A DNA stretch of 64,000 bases from Azolla caroliniana (lineage: Eukaryota; Polypodiophyta), in the NCBI GenBank assembly GCA_043228905.1, contig JBHGNT010000017.1, forward strand, positions 11,842,001 to 11,906,000, written 5' to 3'. The stretch's first letter is position 1. Each line of letters starts with the position of its first letter. Made by a program: the position numbers and the translations under genes. This document shows positions 22,250 through 32,744 of the stretch, piece after piece. The notes below the pieces were generated by a model. The model saw only the letters and a program-made list of their open reading frames with translations. It had not been told where the DNA came from and made no database searches.

Positions 22250-22821
22250 TTGGGGTCTTATGTTGATTGTCTCAGCTAGGTGGCAGGCATATAACTATAA
22301 ACCATAGACCAAAAATTGGCTTCATCGGCTTCCCATTATGCACCCCCTGTAACTGCTCACGGAGTGCCACTCCCGTGATATACCCTCAGTCAATCTTTTC
22401 CCCTTCATATGTTGCTATGATGAACCCTGCCCTTTGTTTGGGCAAGCAATAGGAGTGTGGGCCGACACATGCAACCTCTAGTAAAATTTTGGTGACTTCG
22501 TGGAAAAATTCATCGATGCCTCCCTGAGTCTTGTATGCTTTTGCCGAAATATGACCATAAAACATCGGCTTCGAGAGGGTCCATACCATCATATCCTTCT
22601 CTTTTTAAATTCATAAATCGACGCAATTGTTTATTTGTTATCTTGGCGATGCCGATCTCCTTAATGATGTCATCTACTTGAGGATGTGGCTCGACATCTG
22701 CCACTCGAGGGTATCCCTGTAGACATTTTGATTCCAGCCATTGTCGCAGGCGGTTTGACCCTAGAATCGCAGCCATTGCGTCCTCTTCGAAACTAAGGTC
22801 GTTGCTATCGATGCTTGTCAA
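22250..22821 (-). pseudogene. Gene U, copy 1 (unknown family)
   Basis: Two overlapping minus-strand frames join into one protein-like stretch. Residues such as AILGSNRLRQWLESKCLQGY and LRRFMNLKREGYDGMDPLEA (22821-22510) are followed, after one frame change, by IDEFFHEVTKILLEVACVGP and SYCLPKQRAGFIIATYEGEK (about 22535-22386). A related sequence on the plus strand at 41133-41958 shares the TQG..D..F.EVTK.LLE..CV.P..Y.LPK pattern, so this is a real family and not chance. I do not recognise it. A distant likeness to Spo11/topoisomerase VI A segments crossed my mind but is too weak to assign. Tandem promoter-like repeats lie immediately upstream. Confidence 0.5.
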
Positions 22822-23718
22822 AGAAGGCTTGAGTGCCAGTGTAGACTGTTATTGCTTGCTACGTGTAAAGAAAGCTTGAGTGCTCTGTGAGAGATTTGTT
22901 CGCGCTCTGTTCGCTTGTGAACGTTTGTGTTTTTCTGTGATATAGAATGTAGCTGCATGAATTTTTGGGACTCGATGGGCCAATTTTAAGACCAATCATT
23001 ATAAATAGAATATGCTATTAACTGCTCTTCAATGACCACCAATCGTAATGAATATTAAATCATGAGCTTGCCTATCCTTTTATAGTCTGAAAATGACGGT
23101 ACCAAGAACTAATGATTTAAAGAAGGCTTGAGTGCCGGTGTAGATTATTATTGCTTGCTACGTGTAAAGAAAGCTTGAGTGCTCTGTGAGAGATTTGTTC
23201 GCGCTCTGTTCGCTTGTGAACGTTTGTGTTTTTCTGTGATATAGAATGTAGCTGCATGATTTTTTGGGACTCGATGGGCCAATTTTAAGACCGATCATTA
23301 TAAATAGAATATGCTATTAACTGCTCTTCAATGACCACCAATCGTAATGAATATTAAATCATGAGCTTGCCTATCCTTTTATAGTCTGAAAATGACGGTA
23401 CCAAGAACTAATGATTTAAAGAAGGCTTGAGTGCCGGTGTAGATTATTATTGCTTGCTATGTGTAAAGAAAGCTTGAGTGCTCTGTGAGAGATTTGTTCG
23501 CGCTCTGTTCGTTTGTGAACGTTTGTGTTTTTCTATAATATAGAATGTAGCTGCATGATTTTTTGGGACTCGATGGGCCATTTTTAAGACCGATCATTAT
23601 AAATAGAATATGCTATTAACAGCTCTTCAATGACCACCACTCATAATGAATATTAAATCATGAGCTTGCCTATCCTTTTATAGTCTGAAAATGACGGTAC
23701 CAAGAACTAATGATGACA
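22821..23718 (-). repeat. Three tandem 299-bp copies of a promoter/5' leader
   Basis: Units begin at 22821, 23120 and 23419, each starting AAGAAGGCTTGAGTGCC and ending near ACCAAGAACTAATGAT. They differ by only a few bases. Read on the minus strand each unit holds CTATAAAAGGATAGG, a good TATA box, about 230 bp before the unit end. Gene U begins right at the end of the unit nearest to it. The simplest reading is that the promoter and leader of U were tandemly triplicated. Confidence 0.75.
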
Positions 23719-23908
23719 AGAATGAATTTTTTGTTATCCTTATTTTGCCAATATTTTTTTATATTTACGCTTATGTCCCATTGCCAACTCAATGAGTAGG
23801 TGGCGGATTGTCGGTGTCGACGTCGTGTCTAAATGGGTTTGTCGGGGTCGGTCCCTGATAAGGCTTGAGTCGGAAGCCATTGACCCATTTCGGCATGATA
23901 TCTCTAGT

Positions 23909-24360
23909 TGTAAAAGATAATATGCGGAAGCTAAGACAAACCGGTTAGTCTGGATAACAACAGAACACAGAACGAAGGTTTAATGGAAAGCTTGAATACA
24001 CTGGAGAGACAAAGAGAGTAGAATAGAAAACTCAATTCAAAATAATAACAGCCTCTATACATACAAATGTCCTACAAAACACTTTTTATACATGTACTTA
24101 AAAGGACTGATAGAAGTATTGACATGTACTTCAATGCTCATACGAGCGACTGACACTAACTCCAAGGAATATATCTATGTACTAGGCTTGGACTGTAGGC
24201 TCCAACGACCTACCGGTTCTCACTACTCTGGAGTACGATCCGATTCTCCAGTCCGGCTCTAGGTTCTCGATACCAATATATCCGGACACAGATCTGGGTA
24301 CATATCCGGTTCGGCATTCCAGATACCGATGTGGATACGGTTGCGCCTGCCCACTCAACA
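23909..24360 (-). repeat. 3' LTR of Copia-A
   Basis: On the plus strand it starts TGTAAAAGATAATATGCGGAAG and ends CCCACTCAACA, followed by the pyrimidine-rich complement of a polypurine tract (CTCCCCCTCAAGC). It matches the LTRs at 41959-42353 and 47351-47714. Its 5' partner is not in the window because the element is truncated at 41132. Confidence 0.82.
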
Positions 24361-25578
24361 CTCCCCCTCAAGCTGAACTGGAGGTCGGATCATTATGTGT
24401 GTCCACCGGTCCTTTCCTCTGGCTCCTCCTGGCACCTTTCCGCTCTGCTCGTGCTCCTTGACCCGTCTGGTTCCGCTTCCCATGACCCATCCGGCCCTAT
24501 GCACCTCGATCTTCTCAGTCAACTTGTTTGCTGATAAGGTCCTCCTCAGCTCCTTCGCTGTTGTGACTTCGGCGCTTCTCGACCTGTCGGTCCCTCCGTG
24601 TTTGTGTTGACTTCTGTTGCGCCCTCGTCTGTTTGTCCTTCTATTGATTCGGCTCCTCCGAATCAAACTGCTCTTCTAAATCGGCTACCTCTGATTCATT
24701 CTAGCTCTGGTCCGAATTGGCTGTCTCAAATTTGTCTTCAACCTTCAGGCCCTTCACCACAACGGATCACGTTCCGGTCTTGGCATTGTCGTTCCGGTCA
24801 GCTCTGTCCTTCATGACTATGCCGTCGTCGCCACTTGTTCTGACTTGTTCGGATGTCCCGACTTCTTCAGTCAACTCGGCATCCTTCTTCTTGTCTCCCC
24901 CTTTCTCTCCGGATCTTTGTCTGATGCCATTACCTTTCTTCCCAGTTCCCATTCCGGTTTCCTCCTTTCTCCCCCTCAAGTGCGGCATGTCAGGTTGTTG
25001 AAGACCAAGCATCTCCAAAAAATGCTGCAACTTGTCAAGGTCGAGAGGTTTGGTGAACATAAACAAGTTTGACTTCATAAGAGAGGACACACTCACGGAC
25101 GAAATGGTAGTGCACCTCAATGTTCTTTGTCCGGGCATGAAAAACGAGGTTCTTCGCCAGTTGGATGTCTGTTGAGCTTGTCTAGTAGATTGTTGTCGGA
25201 TCAGACACCTTCAACTGCAGATCCTTTAGGAGCCTCTTGAGCTATATGGCTTTGCATGTGGTGACAGCCGCTCCTCGGTAATCGGCCTCGGTGCTCAACA
25301 ATGCTACTGTCGGTTGCTTTTTACTGCTTCAGGTGACCACGACGCTTCCAAGTGAAAACGCACATCCCGATGTAGACCTACGGTGGCCGACATTTCCAAC
25401 CCAATTGGCATCCGTGTAGCCGACAATTTGTCTAGCTTCACCGGTCCGATACAACAACCCCCTGACCTTAGTGTCGTTGGCGTACCTGAGTATTCGGTGC
25501 ACGCAATCAAGGTGCTCCACGGTTGGATGAACCATAAATTGACTAATTAGTTCGACTAGATAGCTTAGATCCGACCGG
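24361..25578 (-). pseudogene. Copia-A 3' part: RNase H and RT end
   Basis: A minus-strand Copia. The RT-to-RNase H segment is at 25578-25320 (DLSYLVELISQFMVHPTVEH, VGYTDANWVGNVGHRRSTSG), with the remaining RNase H down to about 25000 in broken frames. A long non-coding 3' tail rich in CCGG-type motifs runs to the polypurine tract at 24361. At 25578 the reading frame is cut by the DNA transposon and continues at 39409 with the preceding residues (TITR). The CCGG at 25575-25578 is one copy of the target duplication. Confidence 0.87.
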
Positions 25579-25613
25579 AACACGTTTGCATTCAGAAGTG
25601 GAAGGATCGCGCA
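25579..25613 (+). repeat. Left terminal inverted repeat
   Basis: 35 bp starting AACACGTTTGCATTCAGAAG and ending GGATCGCGCA. It pairs with 39370-39404 with mismatches only at positions 9 and 15 (both C/T). It is preceded by CCGG (25575-25578). Confidence 0.93.
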
Positions 25614-25961
25614 AAAATGGAAGGCTAAGGAATATTCCCTCAAATTTTGGGGTTTAGATACTCTATTCACAAAATGTAATGCTACCAGTATCACATGTTC
25701 TCAAAATGTCGTTGGAAAACCTCAAAAAATCATCATTTCCTAAACTTGGAAAAACGCTAAAATTATGCTATAATCGAAATGGTACAATATTCACTATCAT
25801 TGAGAAGTCAAGAAGTAATGTATTTTGTAACAAACAATGTCTGTACAAAGCAATAATATTTCTAAACATAATTTATGCATCTTTCGAGTATTACAAACAA
25901 CACTCTCTTACATTAGATACCAGAATTTCATTGAGTGTAAAATTTACAAAAATCACTCGTA
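25614..25961. other. Left subterminal region
   Basis: AT-rich and non-coding. It carries ACCAGTATCACATG at 25684-25697, inverted relative to the copy at 39292-39305, about 100 bp from each end. Such subterminal motifs are common transposase-binding positions in TIR elements, though that role here is inference. Confidence 0.6.
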
Positions 25962-28563
25962 TCATGATCCAGAGTCACTACTATAACTAATATACAATGC
26001 AAATTGTTCCTCGTCATCTTCAGATGTACCTATTAAGGTATTGTCTTCATCTAAAACTAGATGTTGACATTCCATGTTATGTATAGACGATCTTGTTTGC
26101 CTTCGACATGATACCCCTTGTAGAATAGGTAATTTCTCCTTGTAGAAATATTCGTAGCACTTCACCAATGTCTAGGCATGAAGTGCTACGAATATTTCTT
26201 TTCCTCTTTTTATTCCATCATCTGTAAAGCATGCTTGCCGGTAAAGGCATTTTTTTTTTAGTGTTGTACCAATGCACCTTTATAGACTGGATTTGGCTTT
26301 GGTTCTCATGCATCACCACATCTAAAACCTTACCAATCCAAAATTGATGTCCCAGCTCATTATCACCAGCAGGTGTAGCAATTAACATACACACCTTCGA
26401 TTCTTGCAAGTTCCCTTGCCACCTTGCTTCCGTTGTTTTTGTTAGCCTGGGCCCAACATATATGTCCCTTTGTGGTGGATGGAGCAAGCTATCATTAATC
26501 ACATTAGGTGCAAGAGGAGAAGTCTGAGAATTACGACACTGTTGTATATTCCAGGTGAAGGGTATTTGCACGGTCCAAGTACCAAGGACACAATTGTCAA
26601 CAATTTGTTCTTCATCTTTAAAGAACACATCCCACCATGATGTGTCTTGTTCCCCAACATACTTCTTCGCATTGTCAATGTGCTTGCGTTTGTCTTGCAG
26701 TGCTTGCATCCAAACATCCTTTGGATTATCAGCTAGTACATTGGTGATATCTTTCTTAGTCTCAATCGGCATTTTTCCTGCACCATAAACAAAAGTTGAA
26801 GGCATATGAAGTAGAAACTGACACCCGCCTTCAGGCTCCCATTGGGGGGAGGATGAAAACTGCTTTGCGTATAATAATGTACAACCACTATGATCATTTT
26901 TATTTATTAAGAATACGTGGTTGAAACTTATATTATTTAATGGCGCTAACACTTTGGCGTTTCGCTCACCACCATCGAATATGTATTTCTTGAAATCTTA
27001 TATTTCCTTCAAGTGTTCCACGATTGGGCGTGGCATATATGCATCACGAATGATGTCGAACAACTTAGGTAACGTAAAAGCATCATATCGTGATAATTGC
27101 CTAGAGAAGTTATTGAACATCTGATCGATATGGTCATGTGTGTGACCAACCAATAGAAAGTTAACTTTTACTTTTACTTTTACTTTCACCAGCATACATA
27201 GATAACCAAACACTTTAGAATTTTTGTTTTCCCGAGCAGTATTGTCTAGTTGAATATATAAAACCAGCGGCAAAGACTGCCCCCAAGACATCAATACTCT
27301 TTGAATCATAGTGACTGTTAAATGAGAGTCATTGTGGACATTTGGGTAGGTGACGAAGACATGAGGCTTCACACTTCCATTATAGGCTAAACAACCCACC
27401 AAGTGCATCTGCACGAGACAATCGTCGTTGACATCTTTAGGAAGACGTTTAAGATGAGGTAGACACACCTTCTTTCGGTCCATTCCATCTATCATTAAAC
27501 ACATGTACTTAGCTAGATTGTTTCTGGACTTTTCCCTATGGTGGATAGCTCTTTTTCGCTCTAATGCTTGGGCATCTCAGTGATCTTGTAACAATTTCTT
27601 ATTTAGCTCCTTCTCTATTGCTGTCTTTGCCCCTTTACACACGCTCTTTAGGTTTGCACATATTGAACAATATCCCAGAAGTACTTTACAAGGTATAATA
27701 ACATTACTAAAGTGCAATGTCCACAACCTTGTGAGCTGATTGTAGGTGACATACTTGTCGCAACAAGTTGACATTTCCGATCTATAGGAATCATAAACTT
27801 CTTAACGTGTATAATTGTCAGAGAGATGCAACCTACCGATAGTTGGCATTATCTCACAATTGAACTTGAAGTATGTCTTCATCCAGCAGATTGCATTTCT
27901 ACCTGATGCACCCTTCATACTTGGCAAATTATCATCTTCAATGGGATTGTTGCCATTTAAAACTCTTTGTTGCACTCTATGTAATCTCATGTTTCTAACA
28001 CAAAGTGTGATCTTGAATGCCACTCTACAACATTGTCGTGCCGTAAAAAGGCAATACTCGAAAGAGATTGAGATATGTGAGGCTTTGTCTAACACCATTT
28101 GTAAGTGTGTCATAAGATAAGTGTCTTGTTCATCACCATTGAGTGAAAAATAGTAAAATCTCAAAGACCACAAGTTTTGCTTTCCAATCATTGCCATACA
28201 CCCAACGTGCAACATTTCTTTTTAACATCTACGGTAAGTTGAGTCTCAGATGTCACTAAAGCAAATCGTTCTCGACTAATACATCTTGGCGCACATTTGT
28301 TCTCTATTGCTGGGTAGAAATACTTTCGGGACTTTGACAATCACCTACATTCTCTCACCCGAGTCCGTGTATGGGTCATACTCTGGAATTGAGAACTCAA
28401 GGCATCTTGTTGTATTGACTAGACTATCGGAGATTGTATCCTCCTCAACAGAGAAATTAGAATCTTGAGACCAATGGTATTCTGCTACCAAAAACCCCAG
28501 AGAAGGTGAGGAATCCGATGACAGTTGATATTCCTCAATAGAAAAGGGTGAATTAGTTCGCAT
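25962..28563 (-). pseudogene. DUF7869-like protein, candidate transposase, broken
   Basis: Fragments run in order on the minus strand. An acidic N-terminus is at 28563-28345. A Cys-rich segment (KCAPRCISRERFALV then KKCC) lies near 28290-28200. The region 28215-27802 has FYYFSLNGDEQDTYLM and CRVAFKITLCVRN. CSICANLK is in 27774-27577. The core at 27504-26998 has MIDGMD, QLDNTARENKN and VGHTHDHIDQMFNNFS. A C-terminal region at 26952-26218 ends near FWIGKVLDVV and VHWYNTKKK, and an acidic tail runs to 25962. The spaced D, D-N and H-x-H-D-H-I-D motifs resemble a family I know as DUF7869 and suggest an RNase H-like DDE fold. That, and a transposase role, are inference. Stops near 27804, 27580 and 26998 and one or more frameshifts disable it. 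The start is uncertain. Confidence 0.7.
26145..26198. repeat. Perfect 20-bp inverted repeat (hairpin)
   Basis: GAAATATTCGTAGCACTTCA (26145-26164) is followed by a 14-nt loop and its exact reverse complement (26179-26198). It sits where the DUF7869-like reading changes frame near its C-terminus, so it may be an inverted micro-duplication that broke the gene, not a functional hairpin. Confidence 0.9.
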
Positions 28564-29076
28564 TGTTTGAGGTTCTAATATCCTTTATATTTCACTCCCT
28601 AAGCATACAAATTGTAAGCCATACTTAAACTACAAATAGAATTCTAAGGAACTATATATGTATTTTGTATATTTTCTTATATAAGTTTTTCTATATTTCT
28701 ATTAGGTATAAATAAAAATTGATCACGTGTCCATGTGACATAATTGCACAATACCACTATCCTCACCTGATTAGTGAATGTTCTCAAAATCAAAATCATA
28801 ACTACTAGATCATAATGAACATATTACACATAAAGTATAAAGATAATCATTATGTTATGATAATAATATTAAATACAAATTCTAAGATAAATAACTAAAG
28901 GCACTATTGGCATTTAATTCTAACCGTGGTTAGTTTTTTAACTATGGTCCCTTCCCCTCCCATAAATAGAACCGACCTCTCTTTTTCATTCCCCACAGTT
29001 GAGTGTAACAACTCTCCAGAGCGCAAAAGCATAGACACGAGGACTCTCAAGATACGTCACCCATCCCCGAACCAAA
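28564..29076. promoter_or_regulatory. Divergent promoter region between the two cargo genes
   Basis: About 500 bp of AT-rich sequence separates the start of the DUF7869-like gene (leftward) from the leader of the methyltransferase gene (rightward). A rightward TATA-like box, CATAAATA at 28961-28968, lies about 115 nt before the ATG at 33662 if Copia X2 is removed. No clear leftward TATA was identified. A shared bidirectional promoter is inference from layout. Confidence 0.5.
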
Positions 29077-29808
29077 TGATGGGAACTCAAGGCTCCTTAT
29101 GTCCAACACTCGGCCACAACCGAGATTCTTTACTTACACAGAAAACAGGAAACGGAAAAACACGCGACACAAAAGGAGAGAAGAGGTACACAGGAGGTTT
29201 ACGTGGAAAACCCCAAGCTAGGGGAAAAACCACGGCAGCCCACAGGCTGCAAACTGTCACTATGTGGGAATATACAACAGTGAGTTCACTGAGGCACCGA
29301 CCTCGTGCTCACAAATCTTCGCCACAGGCGGCAGTTACAACAGAGGCAACGACCTCTTTCTCTCTCTCTCTCTCTCTGTACACTATTACGTGCTCTCTCT
29401 TCTTCTTGCACCAACAAGGAAAAATGACAACAACAACTAAAAGTTTGCCCTAAGTCATATTTATACTAATATGACTTTTCGGCTATTTACAAATGTCGCC
29501 ACGATGGGCTCTCAGAAACATATTTACGAATATGTCTCTTCATCCGGTTCTCACCGAGTCTGTACCATCCGGCTCTCCGTAGCCGGGTATTCCTCATCTG
29601 GTCTTCACCGGGTCTATATCATCCGGCTCTCCGTAGCCGAGTACTCCTCATCCGGTTCATACCGGGCCTGCACCATCCGGCTCTCCATAGCCGAGTACTC
29701 CTCATCTTGTTCATACCGGGCCTGCACCATCCGGCTCTCCATAGCCGGGTCCTCCTCATACGACACTGTTCTTCTCCCTTCCCATCCGAAGGGACCTGTC
29801 TCCCAACA
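29077..29808 (-). repeat. 3' LTR of Copia X2
   Basis: TGATGGGAACTCAAGG...CTGTCTCCCAACA on the plus strand, the reverse complement of the X1 LTR type. It includes several 54-bp repeat units (CTCATC-CGG-type, from about 29540 to 29760) and a (CT)n tract at 29360. Confidence 0.9.
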
Positions 29809-29818
29809 AACTCCCCCT

Positions 29819-30622
29819 TCACTCCGGCATGGGGTGTCTTACCAGTCCGATCCTCTTCCGGCATGCGTCCAGCTTGTCGGGTGTCAACACTTTGGTCAGC
29901 ATATCTGACCCGTTCTCGGTCGTGTGGATCTTCGTCAGTGCGAACTCCTGGTCATCTACTCTTTCCCGGATCCAGTGATACCTCCGCTGGATATGCTTCG
30001 TCCGGGAATGGTAGGCCGCATTCTTAGCAAGGTGGATGGCACTTTGACTGTCGCAGTAGAGTCGGTATTCCTCTTGTCGAATACCGAGCTCTCCGATGAA
30101 GTCCTTCATCCATAATATTTCCTTGCCAGCTTCCACAACCGCCATGTACTCCGCCTCTGTGGTTGACAAAGCAACCGTCTTCTGCAGCCTCGACTGCCAC
30201 GAAACAGCTCCCCCTGCATATGTCATCACATACCCGGATGTAGACCGGTTGGTATCCACATCAGCCGACATGTCCGAATCGGTGAAACCGTCCAATTGAG
30301 GTTTTCCGGAGCCGAATCGGAGACACATATTTGCAGTGCCCTTCAAATACCGGAGTATCCATTTGACTGCGTTCCAGTGCTCCTTGCCGGGATTACTCAT
30401 GAACCGGCTCACCACTCCGACTGCGTATCCAATATCCGGTCGGGTACAAACCATTGCGTACATCAAGCTCCCGACGGCAGAGGCATATGGAATCTTCATC
30501 ATATCTGCCTTCTCTCCTTTCGTCTTCGGGCTTTGCTTGCCGGATAGCTTGCAGTTTGCCGGAAGTGTCGATCCGACCGGTTTCGCATCTGACATGTTGA
30601 ACCGGTGAAGCACCTTTGTCAC
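29819..30622 (-). pseudogene. Copia X2 RT end and RNase H
   Basis: An open minus-strand frame of about 267 residues ending at the natural polyprotein stop 10 bp from the LTR. It has the RT tail (YASAVGSLMYAMVCTRPDIG), RNase H (SDMSADVDTNRSTSGYVMTY, TTEAEYMAVVEAGKEILWM, CDSQSAIHLAKN) and the final YHWIRERVDDQEFALTKI segment that is cut by a stop in X1. The upstream junction at 30602-30659 contains a 29-bp direct duplication that breaks the frame. Confidence 0.9.
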
Positions 30623-31864
30623 GTACTTCTCCGGTGAAGCACCTTTGTCACGTACTTCTCCTGTCCCAGCATCTGTCTTGCCGGACCCAAGTCTTTCATT
30701 GAGAAGGTCCGGTTGAGAGCCTTCTTCAGCATTCGTATTTTTACTTGGTCTCGTCCGACGATCAACATGTCATCCACGTACAGGAGGAGTATCAGGAAGT
30801 CCTCTCCTTCGAACTTCTTCACAAACAGGCAGTGATTGGCCTGCGTCTTGTGGTACCCTTGATCGGTCATGAAGGAGTCGAACTTCCGGTACCATTGCAG
30901 GGGAGCCTGCTTCTGTCCGTACAGGCTCTTCTTCAACCGGCATACCAGGTGCTCCTTCCCTTTCTCCACAAATCCTTCCGGTTGTTGCATGTAGATCTCC
31001 TCTTCGAGGTCGCCGTGAAGGAATGTCGTCTTCACGTCCAGCTGCTCTACCTCAATCAAGGTCCATGCTTGTTGTTATACTCAGCACCATCCGGATGGAG
31101 GTCATCTTTACTACCGGGGCAAATATCTCGTCGAAGTCCACACCCTTCTTCTACTGGAACCCCTTCACCACGATCCTGGCTTTGTATCTCGGGGGATTGC
31201 CGACATCTCCCGGTTTCAACTTGTACACCCACTTGTTTCGGAGTGCCCGCTTTCCTTTCGGCAAGGCCACCAATTCGTATGTATGGTTCTCATGCAGGGA
31301 ATCCATCTCGTCCTGCATGGCACTTAACCATTTTCGGCTGTGGGTGTCTTCCTTCGCTTCTTCAAAGCTTTCCGGCTCCCCCTCATCGGTCAGCAGAACA
31401 TGCTCTGCATCCGGAAATCTCCGGGGGGCCCTTCTCTCTCTGAGAGGATATCTCCGTCTCTGGGCTTCGGTGACCGGCTCTTCCATTTGCTCTTCATCCG
31501 AATCCAATTCGGGGTCTTGGCCGGTTCCGGTCTCAGCTTCCTCTACTTCTTCTTCTGCCGGTTCGGTATCCTCACCGTAACCGGCTGGTTCCTCGAGAGC
31601 TAACCGGTCTCTTGCCGGTTGGGTCTGCTCATCGTAGAGTCTATCCTTACCGGTCGACTCGGAGTTCATTATCTTCTTCTCCGACTCCCAGTTGGCGAGC
31701 GTCTTGTCCTCCATGAAGATAATATCTCGACTCCGGAATACCTTCTTGTCGACCGGGTCCCACACTTGGTAGCCGAACTCATCGTCACCGTAACCGAGCA
31801 TGGCCGGGTCTTTGGATCTAACTTTCCTCTCCGGTCCTTTGCTACATGCACGTACGCGAGACAC
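30619..31864 (-). pseudogene. Copia X2 connection region and RT
   Basis: The connection region and RT N-terminus (31864-31151) include the acidic linker between integrase and RT and WVYKLKPGDVGNPPRYKARI, ending at a TAG. The RT core (31059-30619) has TFLHGDLEEEIYMQQP, LKKSLYGQKQAPLQWY and the YVDDMLIV box. Relative to X1, about 15 residues after the MLG motif are missing at the 29-bp duplication. Stop codons separate the blocks, so no continuous RT is made. Confidence 0.88.
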
Positions 31865-32307
31865 CCGAACACCCTCAGATGCCGGTAGGACACTTCCTTA
31901 CCGGTCCATACTCTTTGTGGCGTGTCTCCGTCCAAGGGTACTGAGGGTGATCTGTTTATCACATATGTCGTCGTCGACAGTGCCTCAGCCCAAAACTTCT
32001 TGGGTAGTTTTGCATGCGCTAGCATACTCCGGACCCTCTCCATTATGGTCCGGTTCATCCTCTCGGCCAGCCCGTTTAGTTCCGGCGTCTTCGGCACGGT
32101 AAATTCGAGCCGGATTCCCTTCGAGCGATAGTACTCCTCGAACTGCCCCCGGTATTCTCCTTCGTTATCTGCTCGAACCGCCTTCAGCTTCCGGCCGGTT
32201 TCTCTTTCCACTCTCGTGTGGAGCTCTTTGAAGACGGATAACACCTGATCCTTCGTCTTCAACAGTGTGGCCCACAGCTTCCGGCTGTGGTCATCTATGA
32301 ACGTCAC
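31669..32307 (-). pseudogene. Copia X2 integrase
   Basis: An integrase core of about 212 residues: VTFIDDHSRKLWA-type start with the first Asp, KAVRADNEGEYRG with the second Asp, and LNGLAERMNRTIMERVRSM with the Glu region, followed by ALSTTTYVINRSPSVPLDG. This copy keeps integrase sequence that X1 has lost. The zinc-binding N-terminus, protease and gag C-terminus are absent because the sequence jumps from gag to integrase at about 32310. Confidence 0.88.
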
Positions 32308-32714
32308 GAAGTACTGCGCTCATCTTGGCATGACGGTCTCTGGAAGGCATTCATATGCTCCGCCATGCTGGAGCCATCTTGGTACCGAAGTCTTACTAGC
32401 TTCCGGAATACCGACACCTGATTGACAGCATTTTTGTTTTGAAACATTATGCCGATCTTCTCCCAGAGCTCATGAGCCTTGCTCTCTTCATTGAAGTTGT
32501 TGTACAGGCTCATGTCGATGAAGCACCGTATGTACGCCGTTGTCTTCATGTGCATCACCTCCCATATCGCGGCGTCAATTTTGTCCGGTCTCTTGTCCCC
32601 GAACTGAACCGGCAGCCAGAGGTCTTTAACCACGAGCATGTCCCTCATCTTCGACTTCCACACTGAATAGTTGGGGCCGGTGAGCTTGAACATGCCGCCA
32701 AACGATTCGTCCAT
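32304..32714 (-). pseudogene. Copia X2 gag, truncated
   Basis: Begins MDESFGGMFKLTGPNYS and reads in frame through WKSKMRDMLVVKDLWLPVQF and MSLYNNFNEESKAHELWEKI to EHMNAFQ. It then runs into unrelated residues and a stop. It shows the frame that X1 lost by a 2-base deletion. The zinc knuckle is missing. Confidence 0.88.
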
Positions 32715-32744
32715 TTTCTGTGTCAATTTCGCTCTGATACCACT

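Noticed and set aside
22386-22592. Gene U as a Spo11/Topo VI A homolog
   Set aside because: Only a loose pattern (F...Q...D...GP.S......G.I) without the catalytic Tyr or Toprim motifs; too weak to name.
25579-25613. TIRs as a chance inverted match
   Set aside because: 33 of 35 bases match, exactly at the two points where Copia codons are cut, with a CCGG duplication and matching subterminal motifs.
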